DNA of 64,000 bases from Zoroaster sp. YZ-2022 (Eukaryota; Echinodermata; Asteroidea; Forcipulatida; Zoroasteridae), in NCBI GenBank assembly GCA_029582265.1, contig CM055822.1, positions 46,105,916 to 46,169,915 of the forward strand, given 5' to 3'. Shown piece by piece: positions 12,701 to 23,427 of the stretch (its first letter is position 1; each line of letters begins with the position of its first letter). Made by a program: the position numbers and the translations under genes. A model generated the notes under the pieces. It saw only the letters and a list, made by a program, of their open reading frames with translations. It did no database searches and was not told the origin of the DNA.

Positions 12701-13917
12701 GTCTAGGGCTTGACTGTGACTGCGGTTGATGTGCTCTTGCAGCATTGTCTGATTTGGGTACACCTTTGTGCATTGGTTACACTGCACCCTGGTCTCGCTG
12801 GACAACTGGCAATCCATATTCCCGTGGTAGTTCTGGAAGTGTTCATACAATGCGGCTTCAGTTAGGAACCCCATACTGCAACGGGGACAAAGTAGCCGAC
12901 CGTCAGAGTCGTACGTGATTGCATTCGGAATGGAATGAACGCAGTCAACGTGGCTGCGTAGGGCTTGAGCAGTGCCAAACTCCATCGTGCAATATGCACA
13001 GGATAGCATGGTGCTAGTAGGAGTTGCCTGATCAGAGCCATTGGAATGCACAGCCAGAGGCTCATGCATAGCTGATACATGCTCCGTCAGGTTGAACAGA
13101 GTGGGGTAGTCCTTACCGCAGTACTGACATCGATGCAGCTTTGAGGTCTTATCAGCGTGTAGAGTTTTCATGTGAACATTCAACACGGTGATGCTGGGGA
13201 AAAACGCCCTCGGGCAAAACTGGCACTGTAGAGGAGCACTTATTGTATTCTTGTGAATATCTAAATGATTCTGAAGCTCCTCGATAGAAGTGAGCTGCTC
13301 TTCACAAATAGGACACTTGTTCTCTTCGCCGATATTCTCAGTGAATGTCTGGGAACCGTTTTGGTGTCCGAATGAATAATGGGCGCTTCTACCGTCCTGC
13401 AGGTCAGCTTCGTGAGTTTGGAGGTGATTAAGAAGATTGTCCGAGGTTGTGAATGTGATAGCACAGTGAATACACTTAAAGTTCTTTCCCTTGTTCACCA
13501 TCAGTGTCTTGTGAAAGTTTTGTGTGTGGGCGGTTAAAGCCGCCGATGTGGTGTAGCCACGGTTGCAGATTGGGCAACGAAACGGCTTCCCTGCCGAGTG
13601 TGTCTTCAGATGGATCTTGAGATGGTCGCTTCTGGAGAACGATGCATCACACTGGTCACACTGGTACTTCTTATCACCTGTGTGCAACTTCACATGCCGA
13701 TCTCGGCTACGCTTATGCTTGAAGAGTCGGCTACAGTAGGGGCACTTGAAGGGCATCTTATCACTGTGGACTTGCTCATGACGCTTGAGGTATGTGAGTC
13801 TATGGAATGCCCTGTCACAGAACTGGCATTGGTAAGGCAGACTGCTGTCCACAGATCCCTGCTCCATAGTGTAAGGTGAGTCTGGATCTAGAGGCTCACT
13901 TGATGAATTGCCATCAT
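9737..13917 (-). CDS. ZNF423/521: ZNF423/ZNF521-type zinc-finger protein, terminal exon (E6)
   Basis: This exon encodes residues 196-1588 of the spliced model, with TAA at 9737-9739. In the nucleus this family acts as multi-zinc-finger transcription factors that partner EBF/Olf-1 and, for ZNF423, BMP-activated SMADs. A run of about 36 C2H2 fingers is visible. Fingers 2-6 lie at residues 224-364, with KMPFKC and TGDKKY linkers. Fingers 7-14 end near 663, a Lys-rich linker covers about 664-735, and fingers 15-30 end near 1316. Finger 25 is degenerate, with CxxC pairs instead of H-H. Seven extra fingers fill 1325-1528, then comes a Ser/acidic tail. The exon starts at an acceptor (polypyrimidine tract, ttgcag, 13918). 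The ATG at 13969 lies in the intron, so it is not the start. Finger order matches the 30-finger vertebrate proteins; choice between the two paralogs is not possible. Confidence 0.95.
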
Positions 13918-14228
13918 CTGCAAAGATAACAAGAATGTCAAGTATGAGTTTTTTTTTCAAGGATACCATATAATCACTTGTGGCTATAATGAAAAGTCTC
14001 AGTAGGGTTTCTTCAACGCATCGACTTGTGCGCCCAATCCGTCAAGATCAAAGAAAAGCTAAGATGTGTGTATATCTTCTTACGGAAATGTCTTGATAGT
14101 TCTGCAGTTGGCAGGAAATGATGTGCTTGTCGTGCTTATTAGTGTGCTGGTGCAGATATTTCTTGCACATACTCGTAAGATTTGCCAGTTAGTGAGGAGA
14201 GATCCCTACAGGGCATTTTTGAAATATA

Positions 14229-14490
14229 CTACTCAAAACAATTTAGGGAACACCGGAATAATCTCAGTTAAAGCAAGATCATTTATTTCAGATAAACACA
14301 ATGTTTCACAGAATTGATGAGAAACAACTGCACAATGAAACAGATGATAAAGGATGCATGTAGTGATTACACATTTCATGACATGACTACTGAAAGAGAG
14401 AGGGGGTTGCAAATGAAAATCCCGGTTCATGGAACATTTCAAACCTATTTGATGTTAAAAATCCGGTGTTCCCTAAATTGTTTTGAGTAG
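14229..14490. repeat. Tc1/mariner-type MITE
   Basis: Near-perfect terminal inverted repeats (CTACTCAAAACAATTTAGGG and complement) are flanked by TA at 14227-14228 and 14491-14492. It is 262 bp long with no coding capacity. Termini of this style, with CTCAAAA followed by AGGGAACA, are typical of Tc1/mariner-derived MITEs. Confidence 0.9.
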
Positions 14491-14594
14491 TATATTTTTG
14501 TCTGTTATAGATAATCACTCTAGCACTTGATGGTTTTATTTCCTTGTTTTCTTTTTCAATGCTTTTTTATAATTTTGTGGTGAAATGAAATTAA

Positions 14595-14905
14595 CCTTCC
14601 TACACATGGAGGCCACTCCGATCCACAAAATTCTGCTCTTGAGCAACCTTCAGTACATACATGTACAAGCCTGCTGTCCTTTCCAAGTAATCTTACAAAA
14701 TCAACTGTGTGTCACCCAAGGCCACTGTAAATGTTTGAACATATTAGTATGGCCTGCAATGTATCGATGGGAGACCACTTTACCCTGCAATCTCAGTGGT
14801 GTGACAGTGCACAGAAGGGTAACCATAGGAGGCCACTGGCAACAGCTAATGGGCTTGGAGTGGCCTGAATGGGTTGTGTCAAAAATTGCACTGATTGTAG
14901 GAGGG
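14595..14905 (+). repeat. TTAA element, ggccactccgatcc interior, copy 1
   Basis: The left end is TTAACCTTCCTAC and the right end GTAGGAGGGTTAA. TTAA lies at 14591-14594 and 14906-14909. A second copy with the same interior is at 37773-38057. Only the termini are shared with the CCAGTCAAAA-type and cctttcaaaacc-type elements. A piggyBac-like MITE is likely. Confidence 0.88.
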
Positions 14906-15044
14906 TTAATATAAATAGAGATGACCGTAACGATGTGTACACCAAACGTTTGATAAAAGGGAAGGTACAACATTACAGAACTGTTATATTACCAATAAGA
15001 GTTGACGGGTCTGGGTTGTCATTTGTTGAGTTTGCTCAGCTTAA

Positions 15045-15254
15045 AGGGGCAGTATCATCATGATCAGAGCAGACTTTCGACAGGGCATCGAATCGATGTC
15101 CTAGTTGGAGATTAACATGGTGACTGAAAATTACCGACTCATTTATGCAGCAGCAACGGTGACCTTATCATGCGGGGTATTATGGCAGTCACTAAGTCAA
15201 TCTAAAACAAGCATTCCAATTCCATGCCCTGTTGATTGTGACGATACTGTCCCT
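15045..15254 (+). repeat. GGGACAGTATC MITE, copy 2
   Basis: This 210-bp copy is flanked by TTAA at 15041-15044 and 15255-15258. The right-hand TTAA is shared with the next element (15259-15515), so the two stand end to end. Confidence 0.9.
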
Positions 15255-15258
15255 TTAA

Positions 15259-15515
15259 GCAGTTCGTGTCGGAGGCCGTGTATACACGCACATTTTTTTT
15301 TGGGACAGCGGATCGGAGAGCGTCTAAACATGCCACAGGATTCTTGGGAATTTTGTATAGATTCCCGGTCGACGTGACAACGAGCCATAAGCATACGGTG
15401 GAAGATGCGGTCTCCCCGGTCACGCTCTGGTGAGCACCATTGGTCGTGTTTGTGCGGTAAAAATAAACCCGCCACGGGGGTTCGGAAAAACTTTTTTATT
15501 CCCGACGCGAACTGG
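15259..15515 (+). repeat. ACCAGTTCG MITE (TTAA-flanked), copy 1
   Basis: The termini are RCCAGTTCGYGTCGG and CGCGAACTGGT, flanked by TTAA at 15255-15258 and 15516-15519. Copies at 26834-27090 and 37013-37267 are nearly identical, with the same 255-257-bp length, which suggests recent activity. The interior (ccggtcgacgtgacaacgag) has no open frame conserved across copies. Confidence 0.93.
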
Positions 15516-15592
15516 TTAAGCGAGAATTAAGTCTTTCTGAGTGACGATACTGTATGTTTTATAATATAACTTGAGTGACATGTTGAACATAC

Positions 15593-15649
15593 CTGAACCT
15601 GATACATAAGACTTGCCAGGAGAACCAACATTTACATGGATTCCAATAT
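15593..15649 (-). CDS. ZNF423/521: candidate 57-nt cassette exon (E5) of the zinc-finger gene
   Basis: On the minus strand a polypyrimidine tract ending tttcatttcag (AG at 15650-15651) is followed by 57 open nucleotides. A donor, cag|gtatgt, follows (GT at 15592-15591). The frame enters and leaves in phase 1, exactly as needed between E4 and E6, and would add 19 residues (DIGIHVNVGSPGKSYVSGS) before DDGNSSS. Upstream of the acceptor, from about 15655, is half of a GGGACAGTATC MITE. The exon may therefore be an exonized or weakly used insert. No homology to vertebrate proteins is recognised, and it could be a chance match to splice consensus. Confidence 0.5.
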
Positions 15650-15654
15650 CTGAA

Positions 15655-15725
15655 ATGAAAGAAAAATAATACCCCACATGATAAGGTTTTTCAGTCACTG
15701 CTCTGATTGTGATGATATTGTTCCT
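15655..15725. repeat. half copy of the GGGACAGTATC MITE
   Basis: Only the right half survives (accccacatgataaggt through gtgatgatattgttccttt). It ends at TTAA (15726-15729), where a second element begins. It lies directly upstream (minus strand) of the candidate exon E5. Confidence 0.8.
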
Positions 15726-15729
15726 TTAA

Positions 15730-15811
15730 CCCTAACTCCCTAGACAACAAAGGCAGTTGGAGGATTTTGAAGGATTTTTATTGTTCAGTAACAATGCTTA
15801 GGGAGTTAGGG
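15730..15811. repeat. 82-bp TTAA MITE (CCCTAACTCCCTAG termini)
   Basis: Inverted termini CCCTAACTCCCTAG and complement are flanked by TTAA at 15726-15729 and 15812-15815. The same terminus marks one end of the longer elements at 20919-21292 and 33230-33531. Confidence 0.88.
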
Positions 15812-15815
15812 TTAA

Positions 15816-16530
15816 ATAAATAAACATATACATGTACCCTGATACCTCGATATATAATTCCATAGGCTATAGTATCCAAAAATGCATAATTCTGAAGTTC
15901 CAAAGTGTGCGACAATTTATTTCGAAAAATCTATGAAAAATGTTTGATTTATATCATCATTTATGTTACAAATTTTCACTTTTTCAATTTTTTTCAAGCC
16001 CGATACATGAAATACGTAAAAACTTGACAGAATGTTTTATTTTTATTTTTATTTTATTACATTTTACACTGGCAATCAGATTACATCAATTAAATATAAA
16101 ACTAAACCCTAAAAAACGAAAAGTACAATGTACACAAAAATTCATGTTAAACAAAGCCAGTCAGTGGTAAGATAGAACAGGTGACCAGCACCTCTACAAG
16201 GCCATCCTACCACAAGAAACCCACTAAACATATACCTCGTTACACCCCCCATCCCCCGACCCCGTTACACCACTGGAGGGCCGCTGAAGCAAGTTTGGAC
16301 GGAAGTTTGTTCGAAGTGTGATACTTGAGGCTCAATGCGTGAATTTAAATTTCTTTAAAAGTGACATAGCCTCTGACAAACTTATTTCTAGGGAAGAACG
16401 ATACCATCATCAGCTTTATACCAAGTAAATTAAAGTTTATCAAAAAATATGATCAATTAGATATTTTTACGAGTACCTTATCTTTGAAGGGAAGATAAAC
16501 ATTGGTAATTTCAAAATAATAATCTAAACT
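15816..16530 (-). other. intron DNA, no feature seen
   Basis: Intronic AT-rich sequence with a short C-rich patch near 16245. No coding signal or recognised repeat. Confidence 0.6.
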
Positions 16531-16852
16531 ATGGCCAAAAAAAGTCTCCAGTTTCTGGTCAGCTTCAAAATTGGTGCAGTGAAGCTTTGAAAGCTTCTTT
16601 TTGGAGATCTTTTTTGTTTTTTGCCAACCAGTGTACACGCGGTTATTGGAACCAAACTAAATTTCCCATACACAAAGTATGGTGGCTACGAGAGGCCTCA
16701 CAAATCGGCAAGTACATTGTATGTGAAAAAGCAGAATTCCAATCAATCAAACAATTTTGGCTGCAATTGGACATCCTTTCATAGCAAAAAAAAATAAGTG
16801 ACTCACGGAGAGACCAGAGACCAGAAACGAGAGACTTTTGTTTTGGCTCAAC
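16531..16852. repeat. Harbinger-like MITE (GGCCAAAAAAA), copy 2
   Basis: It shares termini and interior (gctgcaattggacatc, gtatggtggctacgagagg) with the 8435 element. The flanking trinucleotides are not clearly duplicated here. Confidence 0.8.
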
Positions 16853-16924
16853 ATATTATTATCTAAAAGGATGTTTACATAGGCAACATCCATGTGATTA
16901 CACATCTATGTACATGTATATTTA

Positions 16925-17085
16925 CCAAACTTGTATGACTCGTGACTCGGACTAGGACCCAAGTCCAACTCGAGTCACTTTTTTGGTGACTTGGACTCGC
17001 ACTCGAGTCACCATGTACAATGACTTGGAGTCGGACTTGCCCGTTCGGACTCGGACTAAGACTCGATGTTTGTGACTCTGACTCA
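16925..17085. repeat. GACTCG-rich repeat, copy 1
   Basis: Dense gactcg/cgagtc motifs in both orientations (cgtgactcggactagg, cttggagtcggacttg) give a self-complementary segment. A second copy is at 18905-19018. It looks like the terminal region of a hAT-type MITE, but termini and target duplication were not resolved. Confidence 0.7.
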
Positions 17086-18230
17086 TTAACAACGTACGGT
17101 AGTGTTTATTGTTAATTAATTTAAACAATGCAAACAGTTTCATAAAATTGATACTGTGCATCCTATTCCATTGTAGCATAGCTTATTGTGTCCTTTCTCT
17201 GTATATAGTAATGTGATCGGAATCGCTTACAGGCACAGCGGCCGCATGAAAACAAAGTGCGTCTTCCAGAAATCGATTGCAATGAATTATGTAGGCCTAC
17301 CCAAGCTTCAGCGTACAACATCGTGGGAATAAAAGCACCACAGTGATGGGTACCAGACTTATTACACTGTCCCAAACACTGGTCTCTCAATTTTCATGGT
17401 GTTTGGTGTCAATTCTAGAGAAAGTAGAATGAACATTTTGAAAATTTTGCATCCAGGAGGCTCTGTGTGGGCATTTGTGAGCTATTTCAGCGTATAAAAT
17501 GTGATTTTTATGGAGTTCATTTTGGAAACAATTTCTTAGTGCAGATGTTATAGTAATATCTTTCCCATATGTTCCTGTAAACGAAGCCAAATCAATATCT
17601 ACATGTATGCTAGACTGCATTTTACCTAATAAACTATGACGACTTTCTTTAGGAGTGAGGATGGGAGATGATTGTGCAAATTCCATTCAAATTCAAAATT
17701 AGGGCTGATGTATGGCGGATACCAGACTAACACATGTCATAAATATTTATTTTTATGGCTTTTTCAAAACATCTGTGTTTATTGCATTTGGTTATTGCGA
17801 ATTGGTTTGGGGACATTATACAGCGACATATTATTGTTTTATTATTTAAATGTTATTCCAGCAATATATTATATTGGCTGCAGACCGAAATATGGCGGGG
17901 GAAAAATTTGCTAAATCCATCGTGATTATTGAGAAATGGAAACAGGCGAGAGCAATGTACAATGTACAATGGCGCGGGGTCATGAGAATTATAATATGTT
18001 CTTAACTTGGTCAGGGATTTTTCTTTATTATTACATGTATGCACAGTGGAAAAATAATATACAGTGTATGCCCAAAAATATGTAAATTTCAAAGGATGAT
18101 GCCAAATTCCCAACAACCTCTACCTGAGCAAAACATAAATATATCCTTCGGGTTCAAAACATTAATTTGTATGAAAAAACGAAAACATTATTATCACAAA
18201 AGATTTGAGAAATTTCAAACCATTTTCAAA
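17086..18230 (-). other. intron DNA, no feature seen
   Basis: AT-rich intronic DNA of the zinc-finger gene. Short frames on both strands show no domain, splice context or compositional bias that would support an exon. Confidence 0.6.
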
Positions 18231-18495
18231 TAACCCTCCTACTATAGCTGCACTTTAGTGGGAAGTTGCTATAAAGGTCAAAACCAGTCAACTGCCTGTT
18301 TTGACTGTTGACCCAAATGTGCACACAGGGGCATTTTTGACTGGTTTTGACTGTCATTTTGACCACCCAGAACAATACCAGACAATGCTTTTACCAGTCA
18401 AAAACAGTTGACTCATTTTGACCTGTAAATGTACTTACTACACGTAAGGTTTGACTGTTTGACTTTTAAGTGCACTAGATATACCTTGGCAAGTA
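18231..18495 (+). repeat. TTAA element, CCAGTCAAAA-type interior, interrupted
   Basis: The left terminus is TAACCCTCCTACTATAGCTG, with the expected leading T of TTAA mutated. The interior repeats accagtca and gtcattttgacca. It runs into the TA-flanked MITE at 18496, and its original right end is missing or degraded. Confidence 0.8.
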
Positions 18496-18768
18496 CACTC
18501 ACTGGCCATAAGTATTGCAACATTGAAATTCACACCAAAGTTCAGTTTGGAGAACTGTGTTACAATAATTTATTTTATTTTATTTACACTACTTAAGACT
18601 TCTTAAAAGTGCCTGTGTTTTGAAGTCAATGTTCTTTTTTACTGTTCTTGCTCGGAAACAAAGTCCTTCAATACTTTGTCGGGTAACCACATGACCTGAT
18701 AATTGCAGCCATCCGTCTAGGCAATGTCTTGTACAAATTCATGTTGCAATACTTTTGGCCAGTGAGTG
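18496..18768. repeat. Tc1/mariner-type MITE (CACTCACTGGCC termini)
   Basis: Terminal inverted repeats CACTCACTGGCCATAAGTAT and its near-complement are flanked by TA at 18494-18495 and 18769-18770. It is 273 bp long with no coding capacity, and it is inserted in or beside the TTAA element at 18231. Confidence 0.9.
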
Positions 18769-18904
18769 TAGAAGGAGGGATAATGTTGGGAATTTTTTGG
18801 AACATGAGATACTAGCCCATACATGTATATCTAAAGTATTTTTTCATTTAACTTTGAACCTTGACATATGTATAAGGTTTTCTGTTTTCGTTTGAATTTT
18901 GTAA

Positions 18905-19018
18905 GTGACTTGTGACTCGGACGCGGACTCGACCCACATGACTTGGGACTCGGAATCAGACTCAACACCGGGGACTCAGACTCAGACTCAAGGTTTGAGG
19001 ACTCGAATACAAGTCTGA
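18905..19018. repeat. GACTCG-rich repeat, copy 2, abutting exon E4
   Basis: The same motif content as 16925-17085 (gactcggacgcggactcg, ggactcagactcagactc). It ends within about 7 bp of the E4 splice donor (GT at 19025-19024). Confidence 0.7.
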
Positions 19019-19025
19019 TATTTAC

Positions 19026-19229
19026 CTGTTTCACAGTCATAGTTCCTATGGTCCATGAAGTCAGTAATGCTCATGAAAGCCGAGTTGCAGGTATCACATT
19101 TATATATCTCTTGTTGTTCTTCTTCTTCTTCTTCTTCCTCCTCCTCCTCGTCTTCTACTACATCTTCCTCATCGTCATCTCCGATGATGTCTTCTTCTTC
19201 AAGGTCAAGTAGTTCCTCGGGTTGTGTTT
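19026..19229 (-). CDS. ZNF423/521: zinc-finger gene exon E4: acidic run plus finger 1
   Basis: The acceptor (tttttttcattcttgatctccag) is at 19230-19231 and the donor (acag|gtaaat) at 19025-19024. The 204-nt exon is phase 1-1 and encodes model residues 128-195. It holds an acidic segment with eleven consecutive Glu (about 155-165), encoded by a GAG/GAA run. A C2HC finger follows at 170-193 (YKCDTC..FMDHRNYDC). Its split last codon joins E6 to give ..CETDDGNSSS... The order acidic segment, lone N-terminal finger, gap, then the finger-2 cluster is that of vertebrate ZNF423/521. The long serine frame on the plus strand here is the antisense shadow of the Glu run. Confidence 0.88.
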
Positions 19230-20059
19230 CTGGAGATCAAGAATGAAAAAAACTGTCACGTGAACACTTGCGCTCAGCTCATAACTGCATTTAAATTACA
19301 CCAACCCAGTCATCGTTTTATTTGTAATACCCACAAAAGCATTAGAAGTTAAACCCTGTTTTTAAAAAAAAGTAACAAATTTGGACGCCCTATTTTTAAA
19401 TCATGGCTTATACAACGGACCGGGTCATGACCAAAGTCCCAACTCACTCTCAGCAAAACTGACACCTGCAAATTTCTCCAGGGATCGTTGGATGTCCGAA
19501 GTATGCAGGCGTGTACTACCACTGCATTACGCGCACTACGTGAACATGAAATGTTCGCTTGATGCCCAAGTTCCCTATCGTCAACACACTGGGTGTGTTT
19601 TCAGCACTAGAGGGCCACCATATATGCACAGAGCAGATTGTGGAAAGTTGTACCAAGAGTACACATTGTTAAGATTCCATTGTGGATGAATTTCACTTTC
19701 TATTGGTTTATAGACCAGTGGTAAATAATGGTAGTTTGCCATACCAGTTTCAATTTAAATTTTAAGTTTACTAGGCCCATAGTACCATATACGTACATGT
19801 ATCTACTCTTTATCAACTTTGTTGCTAGTTTGCTAATTGCAAGTTTTATCATCATTTTATCAAACCCATTATGGCAACTTTTTGACAGAACTGTCATTAT
19901 GGGAAAGAACACTACACTCTATTGACCAATTTCAGAATTTTTAAAAATATTTTTCAAATTTTATTACCAATGTGACCACATTAGCTGCAATGTGATCTAC
20001 ACAAATTTTGCAGTCCTCACAGGAATGTATACCTTTCAGTGTATTATTGTGGGCTTTAA

Positions 20060-20275
20060 CGGGACAATATCATCATGATCAACAGGGCATGGAATCGGAG
20101 TACTCGTCGGAGATTAACTCGGTGACTGAAAATAATATTCCACATGATAAGGTCATATTACCGTTGCTGCTACCTAAATGAGCCAGTAATTTTCCGTCAC
20201 TGTGTTCCTTTTAAACTGGGACACCGATTCCATGCCCTGTTGAAAGTCTGCTCTGATCATGATGATACTGTGCAT
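20060..20275 (+). repeat. GGGACAGTATC MITE, copy 3
   Basis: A 216-bp copy flanked by TTAA at 20056-20059 and 20276-20279. Confidence 0.9.
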
Positions 20276-20534
20276 TTAAAAAGGTACAAGGTAATTACCT
20301 GATAACAAAGCTATTATGTGAAGACCAACCTTATGTGAAATTGGTCAAGGTACACATGTTCCAATCATCCTTAAAAAAATGTCTGAAGAGCTCTCATTTC
20401 AGAGAAAACATCAAAACAAATCACGCATATTTCTAAAATTTCTAAAAGTGTTTTTTCTGTAAAAATTGTGGATGCTTTTTCAACCTTTTTTCTTGACTTA
20501 GACTCTGCATTGAGGTAAAACTTTCACAGGTTTA

Positions 20535-20700
20535 TTATTCATCCTAACCGTGCTCAATGCAACAAGATGCAGTAAATGTAAAAAGTTGTTGCATCTTGTT
20601 GCCCTCAGCAGAGAACTAAAGAACCATTGTTCTAGCTGGTGGATCTTGTTGCATTGAACAGCCTGCACACTTTTCTGTTGTTGCATTTTTTTTTGGCATT
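20535..20700 (-). repeat. gcaacaagatgcaac repeat, copy 1
   Basis: Inverted relative of 43079-43256. It shares ttgttgcatcttgttg, agaaccattgttctagctgg and gtgctcaatgcaacaaga. One end reads cctaaccgtgctc, similar to other elements with CCCTAAC termini. Confidence 0.75.
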
Positions 20701-20918
20701 CAGCAGGGTGTCTGTGAAATGCCTGTAGGGAGTTTGTGATAACTTTGTTTAATTTAAATACTGCCCAAGAGAACAACAAGCATGAGGGATGCCCAAGCGA
20801 AAGTTCATTTATTCGGAGCAGGTGGCAAATAAATCAATTGAATCATAGCATACTCATAAGAAATGGTTTTGCCTTCATTACTTATGTTGTACCTTCCCTT
20901 CCAACAAGGTAATTAATA

Positions 20919-21292
20919 TAACCCTAACCTTCCCAAATCCTCCCAAATCCTCTGAAGGATTTTGAAGGATTGAGGTTACATGCTACATGCTCTTTGCTAA
21001 AGTGAAGGATTTTGGAGGATTGAGGTTATTAGGCGTACTTGCATTTTTCCATGGTACATGTACATGTATACATGTACATCCATGTTTACTGTAGTGATTG
21101 TAAGGTCAGTGCTTGGGTCAGTGGACACTGTTTATTGCTCCATGCATGCAGGGAGGGTCCATGGCCATGTACATGTATCACAGATTAGAAACACATGTGT
21201 GCATACATGTACATGTCATGTGCTTGCTTTACTACTGAAGGATTTTGGAGGATTCAGGTTATGTGTAAGCAAATGGGCCTAGGGAGTTAGGG
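20919..21292 (-). repeat. TTAA element, aaatcctccaaaatcc type, copy 1
   Basis: Inverted relative of 33230-33531. One terminus is CCCTAACTCCCTAGG (TTAA at 21293-21296) and the other a TAACCCTAACCTTCCCAAAT-like end. The interior shares gtcagtggacactgtttatt and gctccatgcatgcaggga. Confidence 0.88.
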
Positions 21293-21310
21293 TTAATGAT
21301 TTATTCTTAC

Positions 21311-21487
21311 CAGTAGAAAGTACATGTAGTTTTACAGAGTTCCTTCTGTCACTCTCTGATACAATCGAGTTGTTGTCGTCATCACAGAATGGCTTGTGAT
21401 TGCTACATACATGTATAGGGCTCTTTGCAGGCTCTTCTATATGGGACGGCTCTTCTATATGGGACGACTCCCCGGCACTTGATCGAG
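21311..21487 (-). CDS. ZNF423/521: zinc-finger gene exon E3: disordered Ser/Glu segment
   Basis: The acceptor (ccaaaaccatttcag) is at 21488-21489 and the donor (ctg|gtaaga) at 21310-21309. It is 177 nt, phase 1-1, and encodes residues 69-127. No domain is visible. The sequence is Ser/Glu/Asn-rich and contains an 18-bp in-frame tandem duplication giving SHIEEPSHIEEP. It joins E4 to read ..LSTETQPEELLD... Identification rests on splice sites, matching phase and position between E2 and E4. A 17-18-bp G run lies about 40 bp upstream of the acceptor, as C on the transcript. Confidence 0.72.
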
Positions 21488-22099
21488 CTGAAATGGTTTT
21501 GGGAGAAAATAAATTAACTGCCATGGGGGGGGGGGGGGGGGGGTACACTTGTGTCACTTATTTCTATTGACATCTCAATATGTGACTATATCTCGCTATA
21601 TAAAAACCAGAAACTTCTCGGCATTTACCATAATGCGTAACAGCCATGAAAAGGTCAAAAACTGACCCCAGGGATCAGTTTCAGGGACCAGTTTTCATGT
21701 CACCATATAGAGCATTTTCTCTAGATTTTGATGGAAAAAGAAAAATCCTGAAACATTGTTGGGAACATTGTTAATTTTCACGATAAATTTGGGAGGTCAC
21801 TTTCGAAAATTGGGTCCAAGTTTAGGGTTTTGCCAGAGCCAGTCACATATATTTTTCAAATTTATTAAAAACATGGAAATTTTTTCATTTTGTGAAAAAT
21901 TTCAGTCAGAAATGATTTTAATCATTATATTTGTTAGCACCTGAGACAGAAATATTTTGAGGGTAGTTTTATAACATCACCAGCTTTACGGCAAGTTAGT
22001 TAAAAAACTATGTGCTCAATTTTGTTTTTAAAGATTACCAATAGTGTCATACAAGTAGTGGTTTTAAATTGCCACCGTTATTTGGGATAAACTGCTCAC
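21488..22099 (-). other. intron between E2 and E3
   Basis: A 612-bp intron with a G homopolymer at 21525-21542 (plus strand). Otherwise AT-rich with no repeat recognised. Confidence 0.65.
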
Positions 22100-22216
22100 C
22101 TTTCTTGCTTTTTGTCTCGTCAGAGATAAATGAGAGTCTTTCCTCATCGGCGTCGTTGTCCGGTTTGGATGATGGGCCTGCCTCTCCAAAGGTTGCACCG
22201 TCAGAAAATGCTCCAC
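22100..22216 (-). CDS. ZNF423/521: zinc-finger gene exon E2: acidic N-terminal segment
   Basis: The acceptor (ctttcaccctgtag) is at 22217-22218 and the donor (aaag|gtgagc) at 22099-22098. It is 117 nt, phase 1-1, encoding residues 30-68 (RGAFSDGATFGEAGPSSKP.. ending KSKK). Another frame is also open, but only this one matches the phase of E1 and E3. The position just after the SRRKQAKP motif and the acidic Ser-rich character resemble the segment after the motif in vertebrate ZNF423. Three tandem 16-bp copies in the upstream intron carry repeated CTGAC branch-site-like motifs. Confidence 0.7.
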
Positions 22217-22235
22217 CTACAGGGTGAAAGAAGAA

Positions 22236-22283
22236 GTCAGATCAAGAGAAGGTCAGATCAAGAGAAGGTCAGATCAAGAGATG
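22236..22283 (-). repeat. three 16-bp tandem repeats at the E2 branch-site region
   Basis: GTCAGATCAAGAGAAG occurs three times in tandem, the third with one change. On the transcript each copy reads CTTCTCTTGATCTGAC, combining pyrimidines with a CTGAC branch-site-like motif. The array lies 18 to 66 nt from the E2 3' splice site. Confidence 0.85.
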
Positions 22284-22645
22284 GTCAAATCCTTGTATCA
22301 AGCAACCTGTGCCCCATTACAGAATGCATAATAACAGGAACATGTTGTGCCACTTGGCTTCGCTTTCTTTTACCTCTGTGGACTGGGGGTTCGAATCCCA
22401 CATGGACCCAAGCCCACATGTGGATCTTGGGTTTTTTCCATTTCCTGCATTCTACTTTTCAGATTACATGGGTTTTCCCTTAAATTATCTGTATAAGGTT
22501 TTCCTTTCCCATCTACATGCATGAAACACTGAAAATTATGTTATCGTCTCCTCTTCAAAGGTTTCTTCAGTGCAATACATGTAGGTGCATTTGAGGAATC
22601 CTTGGTTTCATTACAAGAAAGGTATACATTGTATATGTATGGATA

Positions 22646-22717
22646 TACTGGTTAGCTCAGTTGGTAGAGCGCTCGTACGGTATTCGAGAGGACGCGGGTT
22701 CGAGTCCGGCATCAGCC
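22646..22717 (+). repeat. tRNA-like sequence 1 (pseudogene or SINE head)
   Basis: A 72-nt cloverleaf-like sequence with box A (TAGCTCAGTTGG), box B (GGTTCGAGTCC) and D stem GCTC/GAGC. The acceptor stem pairs only 5 of 7, and the anticodon loop (ACGGTAT) lacks the usual U33. The 3' flank (tttctttgctcgcttcccg) is shared with the copy at 22969, so a dispersed element is more likely than a working tRNA gene. Confidence 0.7.
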
Positions 22718-22968
22718 AAATTTTCTTTGCTCGCTTCCCGTTTACATAATATTTCAGGTCAGTTTCTTCCTCTATATTTATTTATTCTGTGTACAACCAT
22801 GTAAAAGGCTTGTGTCCCGTTGTGTGATCCCCGCTGCTGCCGTTACCCAGGTTGTTTGCATCTGACCGGGTCTTGATCCCTGGCCACTCGGCAGATATGG
22901 TTTGGCCTCTGACCTGGCCCCATAGAGCAATAGATAATTGGCATAAGTGGACCGCCCACCAACATAGG

Positions 22969-23040
22969 GGCTGGTTAGCTCAGTTGGTAGAGCGCTCGTA
23001 CGGTATTCAAGAGGTTGCGGGTTTGATTCCGGCATCAGCT
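22969..23040 (+). repeat. tRNA-like sequence 2 (pseudogene or SINE head)
   Basis: A 72-nt relative of 22646. Its acceptor stem GGCTGGT/ATCAGCT pairs fully if G-T pairs are allowed. Box B is mutated (GGTTTGATTCC). The same 3' flank follows. Confidence 0.7.
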
Positions 23041-23230
23041 AATTTTTCTTTGCTCGCTTCCCGTTTATGTATAATATTAATCTAGTGTAAAAGTAATGAA
23101 AAGCAAAATTTTTACTACTGTTATTCACTTCCATAACATAAGAAATCATAAGTAAACTAAGTACACAAAGAAATCTTTTATGATTTCAAATAAAACATTT
23201 CACGAACCTGTCACCACAGTTACAGAAATA

Positions 23231-23427
23231 TCCAGGGCATGGAATCAGAGTGCTATTTTTAGATTATCGCAGTGACTGAAAATAATACCCCACAAGATAA
23301 GGTCATATTACCATTGCTGCTGCATAAATGAGCCAGCAATTTTCAGTCACTGTGTTCATCTTAAACTAGGACACCGATTCCATGCCCTGTTGAACGTCTG
23401 CTCTGATCGTGACGATACTGTCCCTTT
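23231..23427 (+). repeat. GGGACAGTATC MITE, copy 4 (left end lost)
   Basis: The interior and right end (gtgacgatactgtcccttt) match the family. The left terminus is truncated. Confidence 0.85.

Larger units (their letters stand above)
13918..15592 (-). other. intron between E6 and candidate exon E5
   Basis: The intron is bounded by the donor at 15592 (gtatgt on the minus strand) and the acceptor at 13918. It contains a TA-flanked MITE (14229-14490), a TTAA element (14595-14905), and a GGGACAGTATC MITE joined to an ACCAGTTCG MITE (15045-15515). The rest shows no coding signal. Confidence 0.75.
19230..21310 (-). other. intron between E3 and E4
   Basis: A 2,081-bp intron with consensus ends. 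It contains a GGGACAGTATC MITE (20060-20275), an inverted copy of the 43-kb TTAA element (about 20535-20700) and a TTAA element (20919-21292) that stops 14 bp short of the E3 donor dinucleotide. Confidence 0.75.
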